This document shows, in pieces, positions 55,583 to 64,000 of a stretch of DNA of 64,000 nucleotides (position 1 is the first letter of the stretch; every line of letters begins with the position of its first letter). The notes beneath the pieces were generated by a model. It ran no database searches and was not told where the DNA came from. It saw only the letters and a program-made list of their open reading frames with translations. The stretch is from contig NZ_DS483476.1 of the NCBI RefSeq assembly GCF_000154285.1, positions 116,926 through 180,925 of the forward strand, given 5' to 3'. The DNA is from Amedibacillus dolichus DSM 3991. Its GTDB lineage: Bacteria; Bacillota_I; Bacilli_A; Erysipelotrichales; Erysipelotrichaceae. The position numbers and the translations under genes were made by a program.

Positions 55583-57502
55583 ATGATACGAGGGAGCGTA
55601 AAGGTGCGAATTACCAAGATTTTTTTATGTGCATTGCTGATTTTCACTTGTATTATTGCTAAACTCGGTTATGAACAAATCTTTCATCATACCGATATTA
55701 TGCAGAAGGCATTAAACTTATGGGAACGTGATTTTACAATAGCAGGGTTAAGAGGTTCTATCCTTGATAAAAATCATAACGTATTGGCACATGACATTCC
55801 GAGTACTTCGGTTATGGTTGTACCGGCGCAGATAAAAAAGCCAAAGGAAACTGCTGAAAAATTAGCACAGGTGCTGCAGGGTGATGAACAAAAGCTATAT
55901 GAAACGATTACCAAGCATGTAAGTACCCAAAAGATTCAGCCGGAAGGGAGATTGATTAGCAATGAGCAGGCGAATCAGTTAGAGGCGATGGATTTAGAGG
56001 GAGTATATTTGGTGCAGGATTCTTTGCGAAACTATCCCAAGCATAATTATTTGGCACAAGTGTTAGGCTTTACCGGCATTGATAATCAAGGTTTGGCGGG
56101 CTTAGAGCTGCAATACAATGATGTGCTAAGTGCAAAGAGCGGAGCTTTAAATATTCCTTTTGATGCCAAGGGACATAATGTGGAATTGTATAACGAATCT
56201 TATGAGGCACCGGGGAGAGGAATGGACGTCGTATTAACAATTGATTCAAAGATTCAGGATATTGTTGAACGTGAGTTAAATAATTTGGTAAAGCGGTATA
56301 AGCCCAAAGCAGCCTTGGCACTTGCGATGAATCCGAAAACCGGAGAGATTTTAGCAATGGTATCGAAGCCGGATTTTGATCCGAATAATTATCAAGAGTA
56401 CCCTAAGGAGATTTACAATCGCAATTTACCGATTTGGATGAGCTATGAACCGGGAAGTACCTTTAAATCGGTAACCTTTGCCTCTGCACTGAATCTACAT
56501 TTGTTTGATATGTTCAAGGATACTTATTTGGATCGTGGCTATGAAATGGTAGAGGGGGCACGCATTAAGTCGTGGAAAGCGGGAGGACACGGACTACAAA
56601 CATTTTTGCAGGTTTTGGAAAACTCAAGCAATCCCGGCTTTGTGGAAATTTCTAGACGCATGGGTTTGGAAAATCTATATGAGTATGTTATGCGTTTTGG
56701 TTTTGGAACGAAAACCGGAGTGGATATGCCGGGAGAATCAAGTGGTATTATGTTTGCGAAACATGCTATGGGACCGGTTGAGCAGGCAACGGTAGCTTTC
56801 GGACAGGGGATAAGTGTAACACCGATTCAGCTTGTTACTGCATTTTCCGCTATTATCAATGGCGGTATTTTGTATAAACCATACATTACCAAAAGTATTA
56901 ATGATCCGATTACTCACGATCCGATTGTGGAGGTAAAGCCAACCAAGCAAAGAAGAGTGATTAGTGAGGAAACCAGTAAGCAGATGCGATATGCGTTAGA
57001 AAGCGTGGTTGCTAACGGTGGAGGAAAGCCGGCCTATCTTGAAGGATATCAAATCGGTGGCAAAACAGGAACGGCACAAAAGGCGGAGAATGGTGTTTAT
57101 TCTCATTCAAATTATATCCTTTCGTTTCTTTCGGCTGCGCCAATGAATGATCCGCAAATTGTTTTGTATGTGGCAGCGGACAGCCCTAATAACGATATTC
57201 TATATGGAGGGACGGTAATTGCGCCGATCGTAAAGGCGTGTTATGAAGATATTTTACCATATTTAGGGATTGAAAAGGTGGAAAAGCAGATTCCTAAAAA
57301 GCTTGTTTGGCCGGAAACGGAAAATATAGTCTTACAAAATTTTGTAGGAAAAAGAAAAGAGGAAGTTCATCAAGAAGGTGTTACATTTACCTTTGTCGGA
57401 GATGGTGATGTGGTAATGGAACAGCTTCCGGCAGCAGGTACATCATTTTCTTATGAAGGTGGGGAGGCTTGGATTTATCTTGGAAACGATAACGTTCACT
57501 GA
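55583..57502 (+). CDS. Class B penicillin-binding protein, SpoVD-like, one PASTA domain
   Basis: A 639-residue protein, ATG 55583 behind TGAGGTGAG. Membrane helix near the start (IFLCALLIFTCIIAKLGYEQ), RGSILDKNHNVLAHDIPSTS, and transpeptidase residues Ser292-x-x-Lys295 (EPGSTFKSVTF), SSN (ENSSNPGFVE) and KTG at 494-496 (GGKTGTAQK). One PASTA domain ends it (LQNFVGKRKEEVHQEG). The single PASTA and placement before murE resemble spoVD, which makes spore cortex peptidoglycan, though a vegetative role is possible. The murE start lies inside its 3' end. Confidence 0.88.
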   Translation: MIRGSVKVRITKIFLCALLIFTCIIAKLGYEQIFHHTDIMQKALNLWERDFTIAGLRGSILDKNHNVLAHDIPSTSVMVVPAQIKKPKETAEKLAQVLQGDEQKLYETITKHVSTQKIQPEGRLISNEQANQLEAMDLEGVYLVQDSLRNYPKHNYLAQVLGFTGIDNQGLAGLELQYNDVLSAKSGALNIPFDAKGHNVELYNESYEAPGRGMDVVLTIDSKIQDIVERELNNLVKRYKPKAALALAMNPKTGEILAMVSKPDFDPNNYQEYPKEIYNRNLPIWMSYEPGSTFKSVTFASALNLHLFDMFKDTYLDRGYEMVEGARIKSWKAGGHGLQTFLQVLENSSNPGFVEISRRMGLENLYEYVMRFGFGTKTGVDMPGESSGIMFAKHAMGPVEQATVAFGQGISVTPIQLVTAFSAIINGGILYKPYITKSINDPITHDPIVEVKPTKQRRVISEETSKQMRYALESVVANGGGKPAYLEGYQIGGKTGTAQKAENGVYSHSNYILSFLSAAPMNDPQIVLYVAADSPNNDILYGGTVIAPIVKACYEDILPYLGIEKVEKQIPKKLVWPETENIVLQNFVGKRKEEVHQEGVTFTFVGDGDVVMEQLPAAGTSFSYEGGEAWIYLGNDNVH

Positions 57503-58907
57503 TTTGTTAGCAAAGGTTGGTGTTAGTTGTAAGGATTCACGAATTGTGCGAGGGATTAGTGATGATTCACGTGAGGTGGAGCAGGATATGCTGTTTGTGG
57601 CTATAAAAGCAACAGCTATGAAAAAAGAACATATTTTGGAAGCTTTAACAAAAGGTGCTGTGGTGCTTTGTGAAAAACAACCGTTTGCTGATGCAAATAT
57701 ATATGAGGCAGCATCGCTTAAACAGAAGTTGATACTGCTTTTGGATACCTTATATGGACGCTATGAAGCATGTCAATGTATTGCGGTTAGCGGAACGAAT
57801 GGAAAAACGAGTGTTGCTAGTTATATTGCTCAACTCTTATATATGCAAAAAGCACGAGTTATGGTGATAGGAACCGGCTTTGTAAAAGGGGAAACTATAT
57901 TCTTTGAAACAAGCAATACGACACCGGGGCTTATCGCGTTAGCAAAATATTTCGATATTGCAAGGCAAAAACAAATCACGCATATCGTGATGGAGGTCAG
58001 CTCACATGCAATCGCACAAGAGCGTATTGCTAGAATACGCTTTGATGCTGTTGTTTTTACGAATATCACAGCAGATCACTTGGATTATCATATCACGAAA
58101 ACACATTACCGTTTTACCAAATTTAAGCTTGCAAACTATTTGAAAAAATCAGGAGTAATTATATATAATGCGGATTATGAATATATGCTTCCCCTTGTTC
58201 ACATGCAGTCGCATCGCTGTGTCAGTTATGGCTTAGGGGCTGCACATATACCGATTGAGCATGTTGTGTTAAGTGAGAGCGATATTCGCTTTTCGCTTCA
58301 AGGCTATAAGATACGTGCGCATTTGCTTGGACTGATGAATGTATATAATGTTGCGGCTGCACTTACGTTCATGCGTATTAATGATGTAGAATATGAGCAA
58401 TTACAGGAAGATGTGGAAAAGCTGCGAGCGGTCAAAGGACGCTTAGAGGTCGTTTATCAAGGCAAGTTTCAGGTGTGGATCGATTATGCGCATACAGCTG
58501 CTGCACTGAAGGAAGTGCTTAGCTTTGCGAAACAGGTTGCCAAAGGACGTGTTATAAGTATTGTTGGCTGTGGGGGGAATCGTGATGTTAAAAAGCGACC
58601 GATCATGGCAGAGATTGCGGTAAAATACAGTGATGTTGCTATTTATACGAGTGATAATCCCCGCTTTGAACGTGTATGTGATATACTAAAAGATATGCAT
58701 GCGGAACGCTTTTTGAATGCATGTGTTTTTGAACATCGTTATTATGCAATAAAACATGCTGTTAAAATCGCACAAAATAGTGATATAATAGTAATCACCG
58801 GTAAAGGCAGTGAAGCATTTACATCAATTTACGGAAAGCAATATCCATGCAATGATGCCACATGGGTAAAAAAACTGCTTGACCAAGGAGGAGAAACATG
58901 GAAATAA
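57480..58907 (+). CDS. murE: UDP-MurNAc-tripeptide synthetase (MurE)
   Basis: Start uncertain. TTG 57480 begins METITFTDLLAKVG, which fits MurE N-termini, with GGGGAGG 12 bases upstream; ATG 57453 in the same frame lacks an RBS. The protein has about 475 residues: GISDDSREVEQDMLFVAI, ATP loop ISGTNGKTS-type (AVSGTNGKTSVASYI), ITADHLDYH, WIDYAHTAAALKEVL, and the substrate motif TSDNPRFE. The Arg in DNPR is associated with meso-diaminopimelate-adding enzymes, while Lys-adding MurE have DNP followed by other residues. It reads GKGSE where GKGHE is common. Confidence 0.92.
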   Translation: METITFTDLLAKVGVSCKDSRIVRGISDDSREVEQDMLFVAIKATAMKKEHILEALTKGAVVLCEKQPFADANIYEAASLKQKLILLLDTLYGRYEACQCIAVSGTNGKTSVASYIAQLLYMQKARVMVIGTGFVKGETIFFETSNTTPGLIALAKYFDIARQKQITHIVMEVSSHAIAQERIARIRFDAVVFTNITADHLDYHITKTHYRFTKFKLANYLKKSGVIIYNADYEYMLPLVHMQSHRCVSYGLGAAHIPIEHVVLSESDIRFSLQGYKIRAHLLGLMNVYNVAAALTFMRINDVEYEQLQEDVEKLRAVKGRLEVVYQGKFQVWIDYAHTAAALKEVLSFAKQVAKGRVISIVGCGGNRDVKKRPIMAEIAVKYSDVAIYTSDNPRFERVCDILKDMHAERFLNACVFEHRYYAIKHAVKIAQNSDIIVITGKGSEAFTSIYGKQYPCNDATWVKKLLDQGGETWK

Positions 58908-59860
58908 AGTATTTGCTAGCATTCGGAATCGCATTGGTATTGACACTGCTTGTCATGCCACGCTTCATTCCGTTTTTACATAAAATCAAGTTTGGACAAA
59001 GTATGCGTTTGGAAGGACCGAAAAGCCACATGGTGAAAACAGGAACTCCGACGATGGGAGGAATCGTCTTTGTATTGATACCGATTTTGGTTTTGTTGCT
59101 TTTGGATTATCAGGCATTTTTCTCTGTGGAAATGCTGATTGTCGTATTGGCTTATTTGGGATATGCTTTAATCGGCTTTATTGATGATTTTTTGATTGTT
59201 GTAAAAAAGAACAATGACGGTTTAAAGCCATCAATGAAATTTTTGTTGCAGTCTGTACTAGCTGTTATTTTTTATTTTATTTATACATCGGTAGCAGAAA
59301 CAACCATTCAGATACCAGTATTGGGAATAAGTTTGGAATTAGGTATTTTATACTTTGTTTTGATTTTCTTTATGTTTACAGCGGAAAGCAATGCGGTTAA
59401 TTTAACCGATGGCTTAGATGGTCTTTGTGCCGGAACGGCTTTTATCGCTATTGCTCCCTTTGTTATCTTTGCTTTGTTACAAGATTATAGTGATTTAGCG
59501 ATGCTGCTTTTGGCAGTAAGCGGATCTTTGCTGGGGTATTTACGATTTAATATCCACCCTGCTAAAATCTTTATGGGGGATACCGGCTCTTTGGCGCTTG
59601 GAGGATTACTAGCAGCTAGTGCCATGATTTTAAAGCAAGAATTATTGTTGATTGTTATAGGTGGCGTTTTTGTAATAGAACTGTTATCTGTTGTTATTCA
59701 GGTAACCTATTATAAGCGAACACATAAAAGAATTTTTCGAATGGCACCTTTACACCATCATTTCGAGGAAGGCGGAATGAAGGAAACACAGGTGGTATTG
59801 ATGTTTTGGTGCATAGGTTTTCTATGTGCAGTGGTCGGATTATGGTTAGGAGTCATTTAA
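58898..59860 (+). CDS. mraY: Phospho-N-acetylmuramoyl-pentapeptide transferase
   Basis: A 320-residue membrane enzyme, start overlapping murE by 10 bases, behind GGAGG. About ten membrane helices, with the family motifs HMVKTGTPTMGGIVFVLIP, FIDDFLIVVKKNNDGL, NAVNLTDGLDGLCAG, IFMGDTGSLALGG and MAPLHHHFEEGGMKE. It joins UDP-MurNAc-pentapeptide to undecaprenyl phosphate to make lipid I. Confidence 0.97.
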   Translation: MEIKYLLAFGIALVLTLLVMPRFIPFLHKIKFGQSMRLEGPKSHMVKTGTPTMGGIVFVLIPILVLLLLDYQAFFSVEMLIVVLAYLGYALIGFIDDFLIVVKKNNDGLKPSMKFLLQSVLAVIFYFIYTSVAETTIQIPVLGISLELGILYFVLIFFMFTAESNAVNLTDGLDGLCAGTAFIAIAPFVIFALLQDYSDLAMLLLAVSGSLLGYLRFNIHPAKIFMGDTGSLALGGLLAASAMILKQELLLIVIGGVFVIELLSVVIQVTYYKRTHKRIFRMAPLHHHFEEGGMKETQVVLMFWCIGFLCAVVGLWLGVI

Positions 59861-59861
59861 T

Positions 59862-61184
59862 ATGAAAAAAAAGGTACTTGTTATTGGTGCGGCAAGAAGT
59901 GGCTTAGCAGTGGCACGCTTGCTACATAAGCATGGTTATCAGGTAATTTTAACGGATATGGGAACTGTAAAAGAAAAAGAAGAACTGTTAAAAGGCGGAA
60001 TTGCGGTATTTGATCAAGGACACCCGGAATGTCTGTTGCATACGGATTATGCTTTTGTAGTTAAGAATCCGGGAATTAAGTATACTGTACCGATCGTGAG
60101 ATATTTTGTAGAACATGAGATTGCTATCTATACGGAGATCGAGATTGCTTATCGCTATGCGAACGGTTTTCGTTATGGTGCAATAACCGGAACAAATGGG
60201 AAAACAACAATCACAACCATGCTTTATGAGATGCTGAAGAAAAAAGGACAGGCGATTGTTGCAGGAAATATCGGCTATCCTTTAAGCGAGTTAGCTTTAC
60301 GCTATGAAGATGAAGTGAAAGATGTAGCTTTGGAATTAAGCAATTTTCAACTCTTGGGAATCGAACAATTTGCACCAACGGTTTCTGTGGTATGTAACTT
60401 AGCACCGGATCATCTGGATTATATGCCAAGTGTAGAAAGCTATTATGCCTCTAAGATGCGAATTTATGAAAACTGTAAGGAAGATGCTTGGTTCTTGCGT
60501 AATTTAGATGATCCAATAGTGATGGAATATGCGAAGAATATTCCGTGCAAGGTCATTGACTTTTCGCTGACACGCAAGAATTGTCCTTTACATCGGGCAA
60601 ATGGAAAGGTGTATTTTGAAGATGTTGTGCTATTTGAAGAAAAAAGTTTAGCTTTGAAAGGAGATTACAATCTCTCAAATGCAATGATAGCAGCATGTAT
60701 GGCATATCGCTTAGGGGTCAGCTGCGAGGATATTCAAACAGTAATTGCTCAATTTCAACCGGTAGAGCATCGCATGGAATATATCGGTGAAAAAAGAGGG
60801 GTTAAATTTTATAATGATTCTAAGGCAACCAACACACATGCAGTTGAAGCGGCATTGCACTGTTTTGATAAGAATATCATTTTATTAGCAGGTGGTCATG
60901 ATAAAGGAATTTCTTTTCAAGAATTGAGTGCTTATGATAAGCGTATTAAGCTTTGTATAGCATTTGGAGAAACGAAAGATCAGTTTGTCAACGTATTCAG
61001 CCATGTGGAAACTAGAGAAACGATGCAGGCTGCACTAACGACTGCTATAGAAAAGGCGAGTGAGGGTGATGTTATTTTGTTGTCGCCGGCTTGTTCCAGC
61101 TATGATCAGTTTCCCAATTATGAGGTACGCGGGAAGTTGTTTAAGGAAATGGTACAGGCATATTTAGATGAGGAGGACATTTGA
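59862..61184 (+). CDS. murD: UDP-N-acetylmuramoylalanine-D-glutamate ligase
   Basis: A 440-residue Mur ligase, one base after mraY's stop. KVLVIGAARSGLAVARLLHK is the N-terminal nucleotide fold, AITGTNGKTTITTMLYEML the ATP loop, NLAPDHLDYMPSVESYYASK and EHRMEYIGEKRGVKFYNDSK the central motifs, and LLSPACSSYDQFPNYEVRG the end. It adds D-glutamate to UDP-MurNAc-L-Ala. Its last bases overlap uppP. Confidence 0.97.
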   Translation: MKKKVLVIGAARSGLAVARLLHKHGYQVILTDMGTVKEKEELLKGGIAVFDQGHPECLLHTDYAFVVKNPGIKYTVPIVRYFVEHEIAIYTEIEIAYRYANGFRYGAITGTNGKTTITTMLYEMLKKKGQAIVAGNIGYPLSELALRYEDEVKDVALELSNFQLLGIEQFAPTVSVVCNLAPDHLDYMPSVESYYASKMRIYENCKEDAWFLRNLDDPIVMEYAKNIPCKVIDFSLTRKNCPLHRANGKVYFEDVVLFEEKSLALKGDYNLSNAMIAACMAYRLGVSCEDIQTVIAQFQPVEHRMEYIGEKRGVKFYNDSKATNTHAVEAALHCFDKNIILLAGGHDKGISFQELSAYDKRIKLCIAFGETKDQFVNVFSHVETRETMQAALTTAIEKASEGDVILLSPACSSYDQFPNYEVRGKLFKEMVQAYLDEEDI

Positions 61185-62020
61185 TGTTAGAAATCTTAAA
61201 GGCTATTTTATATGGTATTATCGAAGGGATAACCGAATGGTTACCGGTAAGCTCCACTGGGCACTTGATATTGTTTGAAGAATTCATGCCAATGGACGTT
61301 TCACCCAAGTTTTGGAATGTTTTTTTGGTAGTTATCCAGCTTGGTGCTATTTTGGCTGTTGTTTTACTTTTTTGGAATAAGATTTTTCCATTTAATTTTA
61401 CCAATAAAAACCGTCCGTTCTTAAAGTATGATATTTGGACACTATGGTTTAAAATCTTGGTGGCTTGTATTCCGGCTGCCGTTATAGGTTTACTGTTTGA
61501 TGAGTTTTTAGAAGAACATTTATATAAGTCTGTTGTAGTTGCAATTATGTTGATTTTGGTGGGAATTGCATTTTTATGGATTGAAAACAATAATCGTAAA
61601 AAAACAGCTCGAGTAACTCGCTTAGAGGACATTTCTTACAAAGATGCGATGATCATCGGTGTCTTTCAGCTGATTGCGGCTATTTTTCCAGGGACTAGTC
61701 GCTCAGGAGCAACGATTTTGGGAGGCTTGATGATTGGAGTTAGCCGTGGAGTGGCGGCAGAATTTACATTTTTTCTAGCCATTCCGGTTATGGCTGGTGC
61801 TAGCTTATTGAAACTAATAAAATATGGTTTGGCATTTTCGGGTATGGAATTAACCCTTTTGGCAGTAGGAATGGTTGTAGCCTTCATTGTTTCGTTATTG
61901 GTTATTCGATTCCTGATGAGCTATATCAAAAAGCATGATTTCAAAATTTTCGGTTATTATCGTATTATCTTGGGAATCATTGTATTAGCATGCTTCTTTA
62001 CAGGCGTACTAAGTATTTAA
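61184..62020 (+). CDS. uppP: Undecaprenyl-diphosphatase UppP (BacA)
   Basis: Start at ATG 61184, GAGGAGG 7 bases upstream, overlapping the murD stop. The 278-residue membrane protein has both UppP motifs, EGITEWLPVSSTGHLIL and FPGTSRSGATILGGLMIG, with seven or so helices. It recycles undecaprenyl pyrophosphate and confers bacitracin tolerance. Finding uppP in place of ftsW/murG behind murD is unusual for a division cluster, but it serves the same lipid carrier cycle. Confidence 0.96.
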   Translation: MLEILKAILYGIIEGITEWLPVSSTGHLILFEEFMPMDVSPKFWNVFLVVIQLGAILAVVLLFWNKIFPFNFTNKNRPFLKYDIWTLWFKILVACIPAAVIGLLFDEFLEEHLYKSVVVAIMLILVGIAFLWIENNNRKKTARVTRLEDISYKDAMIIGVFQLIAAIFPGTSRSGATILGGLMIGVSRGVAAEFTFFLAIPVMAGASLLKLIKYGLAFSGMELTLLAVGMVVAFIVSLLVIRFLMSYIKKHDFKIFGYYRIILGIIVLACFFTGVLSI

Positions 62021-62048
62021 GGAAAGGCGATGAATTCGTCTTTTTTTA

Positions 62049-62076
62049 TTGACAAATCGTTTTAAAATTGTATTAT
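62049..62076 (+). promoter_or_regulatory. Promoter of the GntR-ABC operon
   Basis: Consensus TTGACA (62049-62054) and TATTAT (62071-62076) are spaced by 16 bases. The -10 lies inside the left arm of the palindrome at 62068-62105. Confidence 0.75.
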
Positions 62077-62105
62077 TGTATTAGATACATAATACAATAA
62101 TACAA
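62068..62105. promoter_or_regulatory. Perfect 16-base palindromic operator, tandem TTGTATTA arms
   Basis: TTGTATTATTGTATTA (62068-62083) and its exact reverse complement (62090-62105) flank GATACA. Each arm is two tandem TTGTATTA units. It covers the promoter -10 and the RBS approach of the regulator gene, as expected for GntR/YtrA autorepression by two dimers. Confidence 0.8.
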
Positions 62106-62116
62106 AGGAGGGAACA

Positions 62117-62491
62117 ATGAACTTTCAAAATGAACGACCGATTTATTTGCAAATTGTAGAACAAATGGAAATGAAAATCATGTCAGGATATTATCCGAAG
62201 GGAAGTAAGCTGCCAACAGTTCGTGAATTGGCGATGCAATACAAAGTAAATCCCAATACAATGCAGAAAGCATTTGTTGAGTTGGAACAGCGAGGATTGG
62301 TTTTCGCAAAACGCACAAGTGGACGCTATGTCAGTGAAAACGAAAGTGTTATAGAAAATGTAAAGCAACAGGCAGCGAAAGCTAAAACGCAGGAATATAT
62401 CCGTTATGTACGCCAATTAGGTCTTGAGGAAGAAGATATTTTGCGTCTTTTTAAGGAATGTGGAAAGGGTGAAAACGATGAGCATAGTTGA
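62117..62491 (+). CDS. GntR family regulator, YtrA-like
   Basis: A 124-residue protein, ATG 62117 behind AAAGGAGGG. Winged helix about 10-75: PIYLQIVEQMEMKIMSGYYP, SKLPTVRELAMQYKVNPNTM, VELEQRGLVFAKRTSGRYV. A short helical tail for dimerisation follows (about 80-124). Such YtrA-type repressors lack a large ligand domain and control a neighbouring ABC transporter in response to cell wall stress or an antimicrobial. Its stop overlaps the ATPase gene. Confidence 0.92.
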   Translation: MNFQNERPIYLQIVEQMEMKIMSGYYPKGSKLPTVRELAMQYKVNPNTMQKAFVELEQRGLVFAKRTSGRYVSENESVIENVKQQAAKAKTQEYIRYVRQLGLEEEDILRLFKECGKGENDEHS

Positions 62492-63173
62492 AATTAAGAA
62501 TATCAGTAAGAAATTTGGTAATAAGGAAGCATTGAAAAATGTCAGTCTGACAATTGAAGAAGGAAAAATTATTGGTCTTTTAGGGACAAACGGCAGTGGG
62601 AAAACGACACTGATAAAATTGATCAATGATTTGCTTGTGCCTAGTGATGGAGAAATTCTGATCCATGGAAAAAAGCCCGGTATTGAAAGCAAACAGATGA
62701 TCGCCTATCTGCCAGAGAGAAGCTATTTGAACGATAGTTGGAAGGTGTGTGAATTATTGGATTTTTTCCAAGACTTTTATAGTGATTTTGATAGGGAAAG
62801 AGCGTGTGATTTGTTAAAGGGGTTTCATATCGATATGAAGGATCGATTAAAAACGATGTCAAAGGGCACCAAAGAAAAAATACAGCTGATCATGGTTATG
62901 AGCAGACGTGCTAAACTGTATGTTTTAGATGAACCAATCGGAGGTGTAGATCCAGCAGCACGCGATTATATTTTAGATACAATTTTGAATAACTTTGAGC
63001 AAGGGGCTTCTATTTTGATTTCTACACATCTCATCAGTGATATAGAACGTATTTTAGATGACGTTATTTTTATTTCCAATGGTGAAATTATAGAACACTG
63101 TTCTGCTGACGAGATGAGAAAGCAAAAAGGAAAATCGATTGATGAAATTTTCAGGGAGGAATTTCGATGCTAA
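62478..63173 (+). CDS. ABC transporter ATP-binding protein
   Basis: Start at ATG 62478 with GGAAAGGGTG upstream, overlapping the regulator by 14 bases. The 231-residue ATPase has Walker A GLLGTNGSGKTTLIK, Q-loop region (MIAYLPERSYLND), signature SKGTKEKIQL, a variant of LSGGQ that is common in YtrB/BcrA-like members, and Walker B LYVLDEPIGGVDP with ISTHLISDIERIL. It drives the permease encoded next, probably for export of a peptide antibiotic or lipid-like compound, by analogy with the YtrA-type regulator. Confidence 0.93.
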   Translation: MSIVEIKNISKKFGNKEALKNVSLTIEEGKIIGLLGTNGSGKTTLIKLINDLLVPSDGEILIHGKKPGIESKQMIAYLPERSYLNDSWKVCELLDFFQDFYSDFDRERACDLLKGFHIDMKDRLKTMSKGTKEKIQLIMVMSRRAKLYVLDEPIGGVDPAARDYILDTILNNFEQGASILISTHLISDIERILDDVIFISNGEIIEHCSADEMRKQKGKSIDEIFREEFRC

Positions 63174-63967
63174 AAAAATTGTTTAAATATGATATTCGCT
63201 TTCAAATTAAGCGTGTATTACCGCTCTATTTAATTACCCTTGCCATGGCATTGGCACTTCGTTGTATGCAGTTTTTAACACAAAAGCTAGCATTTTTACA
63301 GTTTATTCTTGGTTTTATGGTAATCGGATTTATCATATTGCTTGTCGCGCTATTTTTATGGACCTTTATTGTCTCGGTTAAATATTTCTATGATACCATG
63401 CTGAAAGATGAGGCATATCTAAGGAATACGCTCCCTGTTTCACGTTCACAAATTTTCTTTTCACAGGAGCTTGTAGCTCTTTGCACACTTGGACTTGCGG
63501 TACTTGTATGTTTGCTAAGTGTTGGTCTTGCTTTTTTCACGATTGACGGCAATTCCATAATCAGTATGATAGAATTGTTGTTTGGTATCAACGGGCATAT
63601 GGTGGGAATATTGTTACTAGAGACAGGAATCATGCTGCTTTGGGATTATATGGCAATTGTTACACTCTTCTTTACGGCGATGATGTTGGGGCAAACAAGA
63701 CAAAGCAATAAGGTTTTATATTCAATTGCTTTTGGTGTTTTACTTTATATTTGTATGCAGTTAGGCTCTATGGTTGGTGTTTTGTTTAATATGACGGTAA
63801 CTCAAGGCTATACAGAACTTGTAAATAACATGGTGTTAGAAATGGATAGTTTACAGCATATTATATTAAGTGCAATAATTAGTGAAATCGTTATTTCTAC
63901 TATCTATATTGTCGGGTTCCATTGTTTAGGAGTGCATATTGCAAATACTAAGCTAAATTTAGAATAA
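63167..63967 (+). CDS. ABC transporter permease of the GntR-linked system
   Basis: A 266-residue membrane protein, ATG 63167 behind AGGGAGG, overlapping the ATPase gene by 7 bases. About six hydrophobic segments are visible (LYLITLAMALALRCMQFL, FMVIGFIILLVALFLWTFIV, LCTLGLAVLVCLLSVGLAFF, GILLLETGIMLLWDYMAIVT, ILSAIISEIVISTIYIVGF). EAYLRNTLPVSRSQIFFSQE is the cytosolic coupling segment usual in these permeases. No further domain. The window ends 33 bases later. Confidence 0.85.
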   Translation: MLKKLFKYDIRFQIKRVLPLYLITLAMALALRCMQFLTQKLAFLQFILGFMVIGFIILLVALFLWTFIVSVKYFYDTMLKDEAYLRNTLPVSRSQIFFSQELVALCTLGLAVLVCLLSVGLAFFTIDGNSIISMIELLFGINGHMVGILLLETGIMLLWDYMAIVTLFFTAMMLGQTRQSNKVLYSIAFGVLLYICMQLGSMVGVLFNMTVTQGYTELVNNMVLEMDSLQHIILSAIISEIVISTIYIVGFHCLGVHIANTKLNLE

Positions 63968-64000
63968 AGGATAATTAAAAAAACAAGAGCTACGTAAAGT

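Overview
The window is a low-GC Firmicutes chromosome segment. Supporting traits are a PolC-type replicase, an mraZ-rsmH-ftsL division cluster, a YunB sporulation protein, PTS sugar uptake, cre-like CcpA sites and a type VII secretion (T7SS) locus. Gene content, a FIVAR-rich GH84 surface enzyme and a PTS/PRD regulator make a gut Erysipelotrichia-type organism the best guess. That placement is inference, because no rRNA gene is present.

Region 1 (1 to about 15.4 kb) is the right half of a siphovirus-like prophage: tail tube with an Ig-like domain, G/GT tail assembly chaperone (apparent frameshift product), tape measure, small tail protein, tail hub with collagen-like repeats, DUF859/S74 fibre, holin, XhlA-like protein, M23-SH3 endolysin and a cargo DUF3800 gene. 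Integrase and head genes must lie to the left. The right end (attR) is probably in the AT-rich gene-free stretch 15021-15450, which carries terminators and tandem 11-mers that resemble integrase arm sites.

Region 2 (15.45-26.8 kb) is the most interesting part. It is a single-direction, tightly packed T7SS-like operon: DUF6382-FHA protein, membrane Ser/Thr kinase, a 57-residue membrane protein, a large Ig-like membrane protein, an EssC-type ATPase with an FHA domain, an EsaB/YukD-like ubiquitin fold, two WXG100-like proteins, a small helical protein, a helical/beta-repeat candidate effector and DUF4176. Recognisable EsaA and EssA are absent. The kinase has the EssB layout (kinase fold, one membrane helix, helical outer domain) but keeps catalytic residues.

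Region 3 (26.8-32.4 kb) is a lactose/cellobiose-family PTS operon (IIB, IIC, IIA, GH1 6-phospho-glycosidase) with a divergent BglG/MtlR-type regulator. The GH1 enzyme has Gln where the acid/base Glu is expected. Region 4 (32.4-44.4 kb) has NifU-like and DUF212 genes divergent from an S1-domain gene and pgi, then a 2105-residue secreted GH84 protein and pyruvate phosphate dikinase. The last two each have a cre-like site just downstream of a putative promoter.

Region 5 (44.4-47 kb) holds a decayed ISL3-type transposase, a small hypothetical gene, yunB, and tRNA-Leu(UAA) and tRNA-Cys(GCA) on the minus strand. Region 6 (47-64 kb) is polC, then the division/cell-wall cluster mraZ-rsmH-ftsL-pbp-pbp-murE-mraY-murD-uppP, with mraZ preceded by AAAGTGG repeats like a MraZ operator. 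It ends with a GntR(YtrA-like)-ABC transporter operon controlled through a large perfect palindrome.
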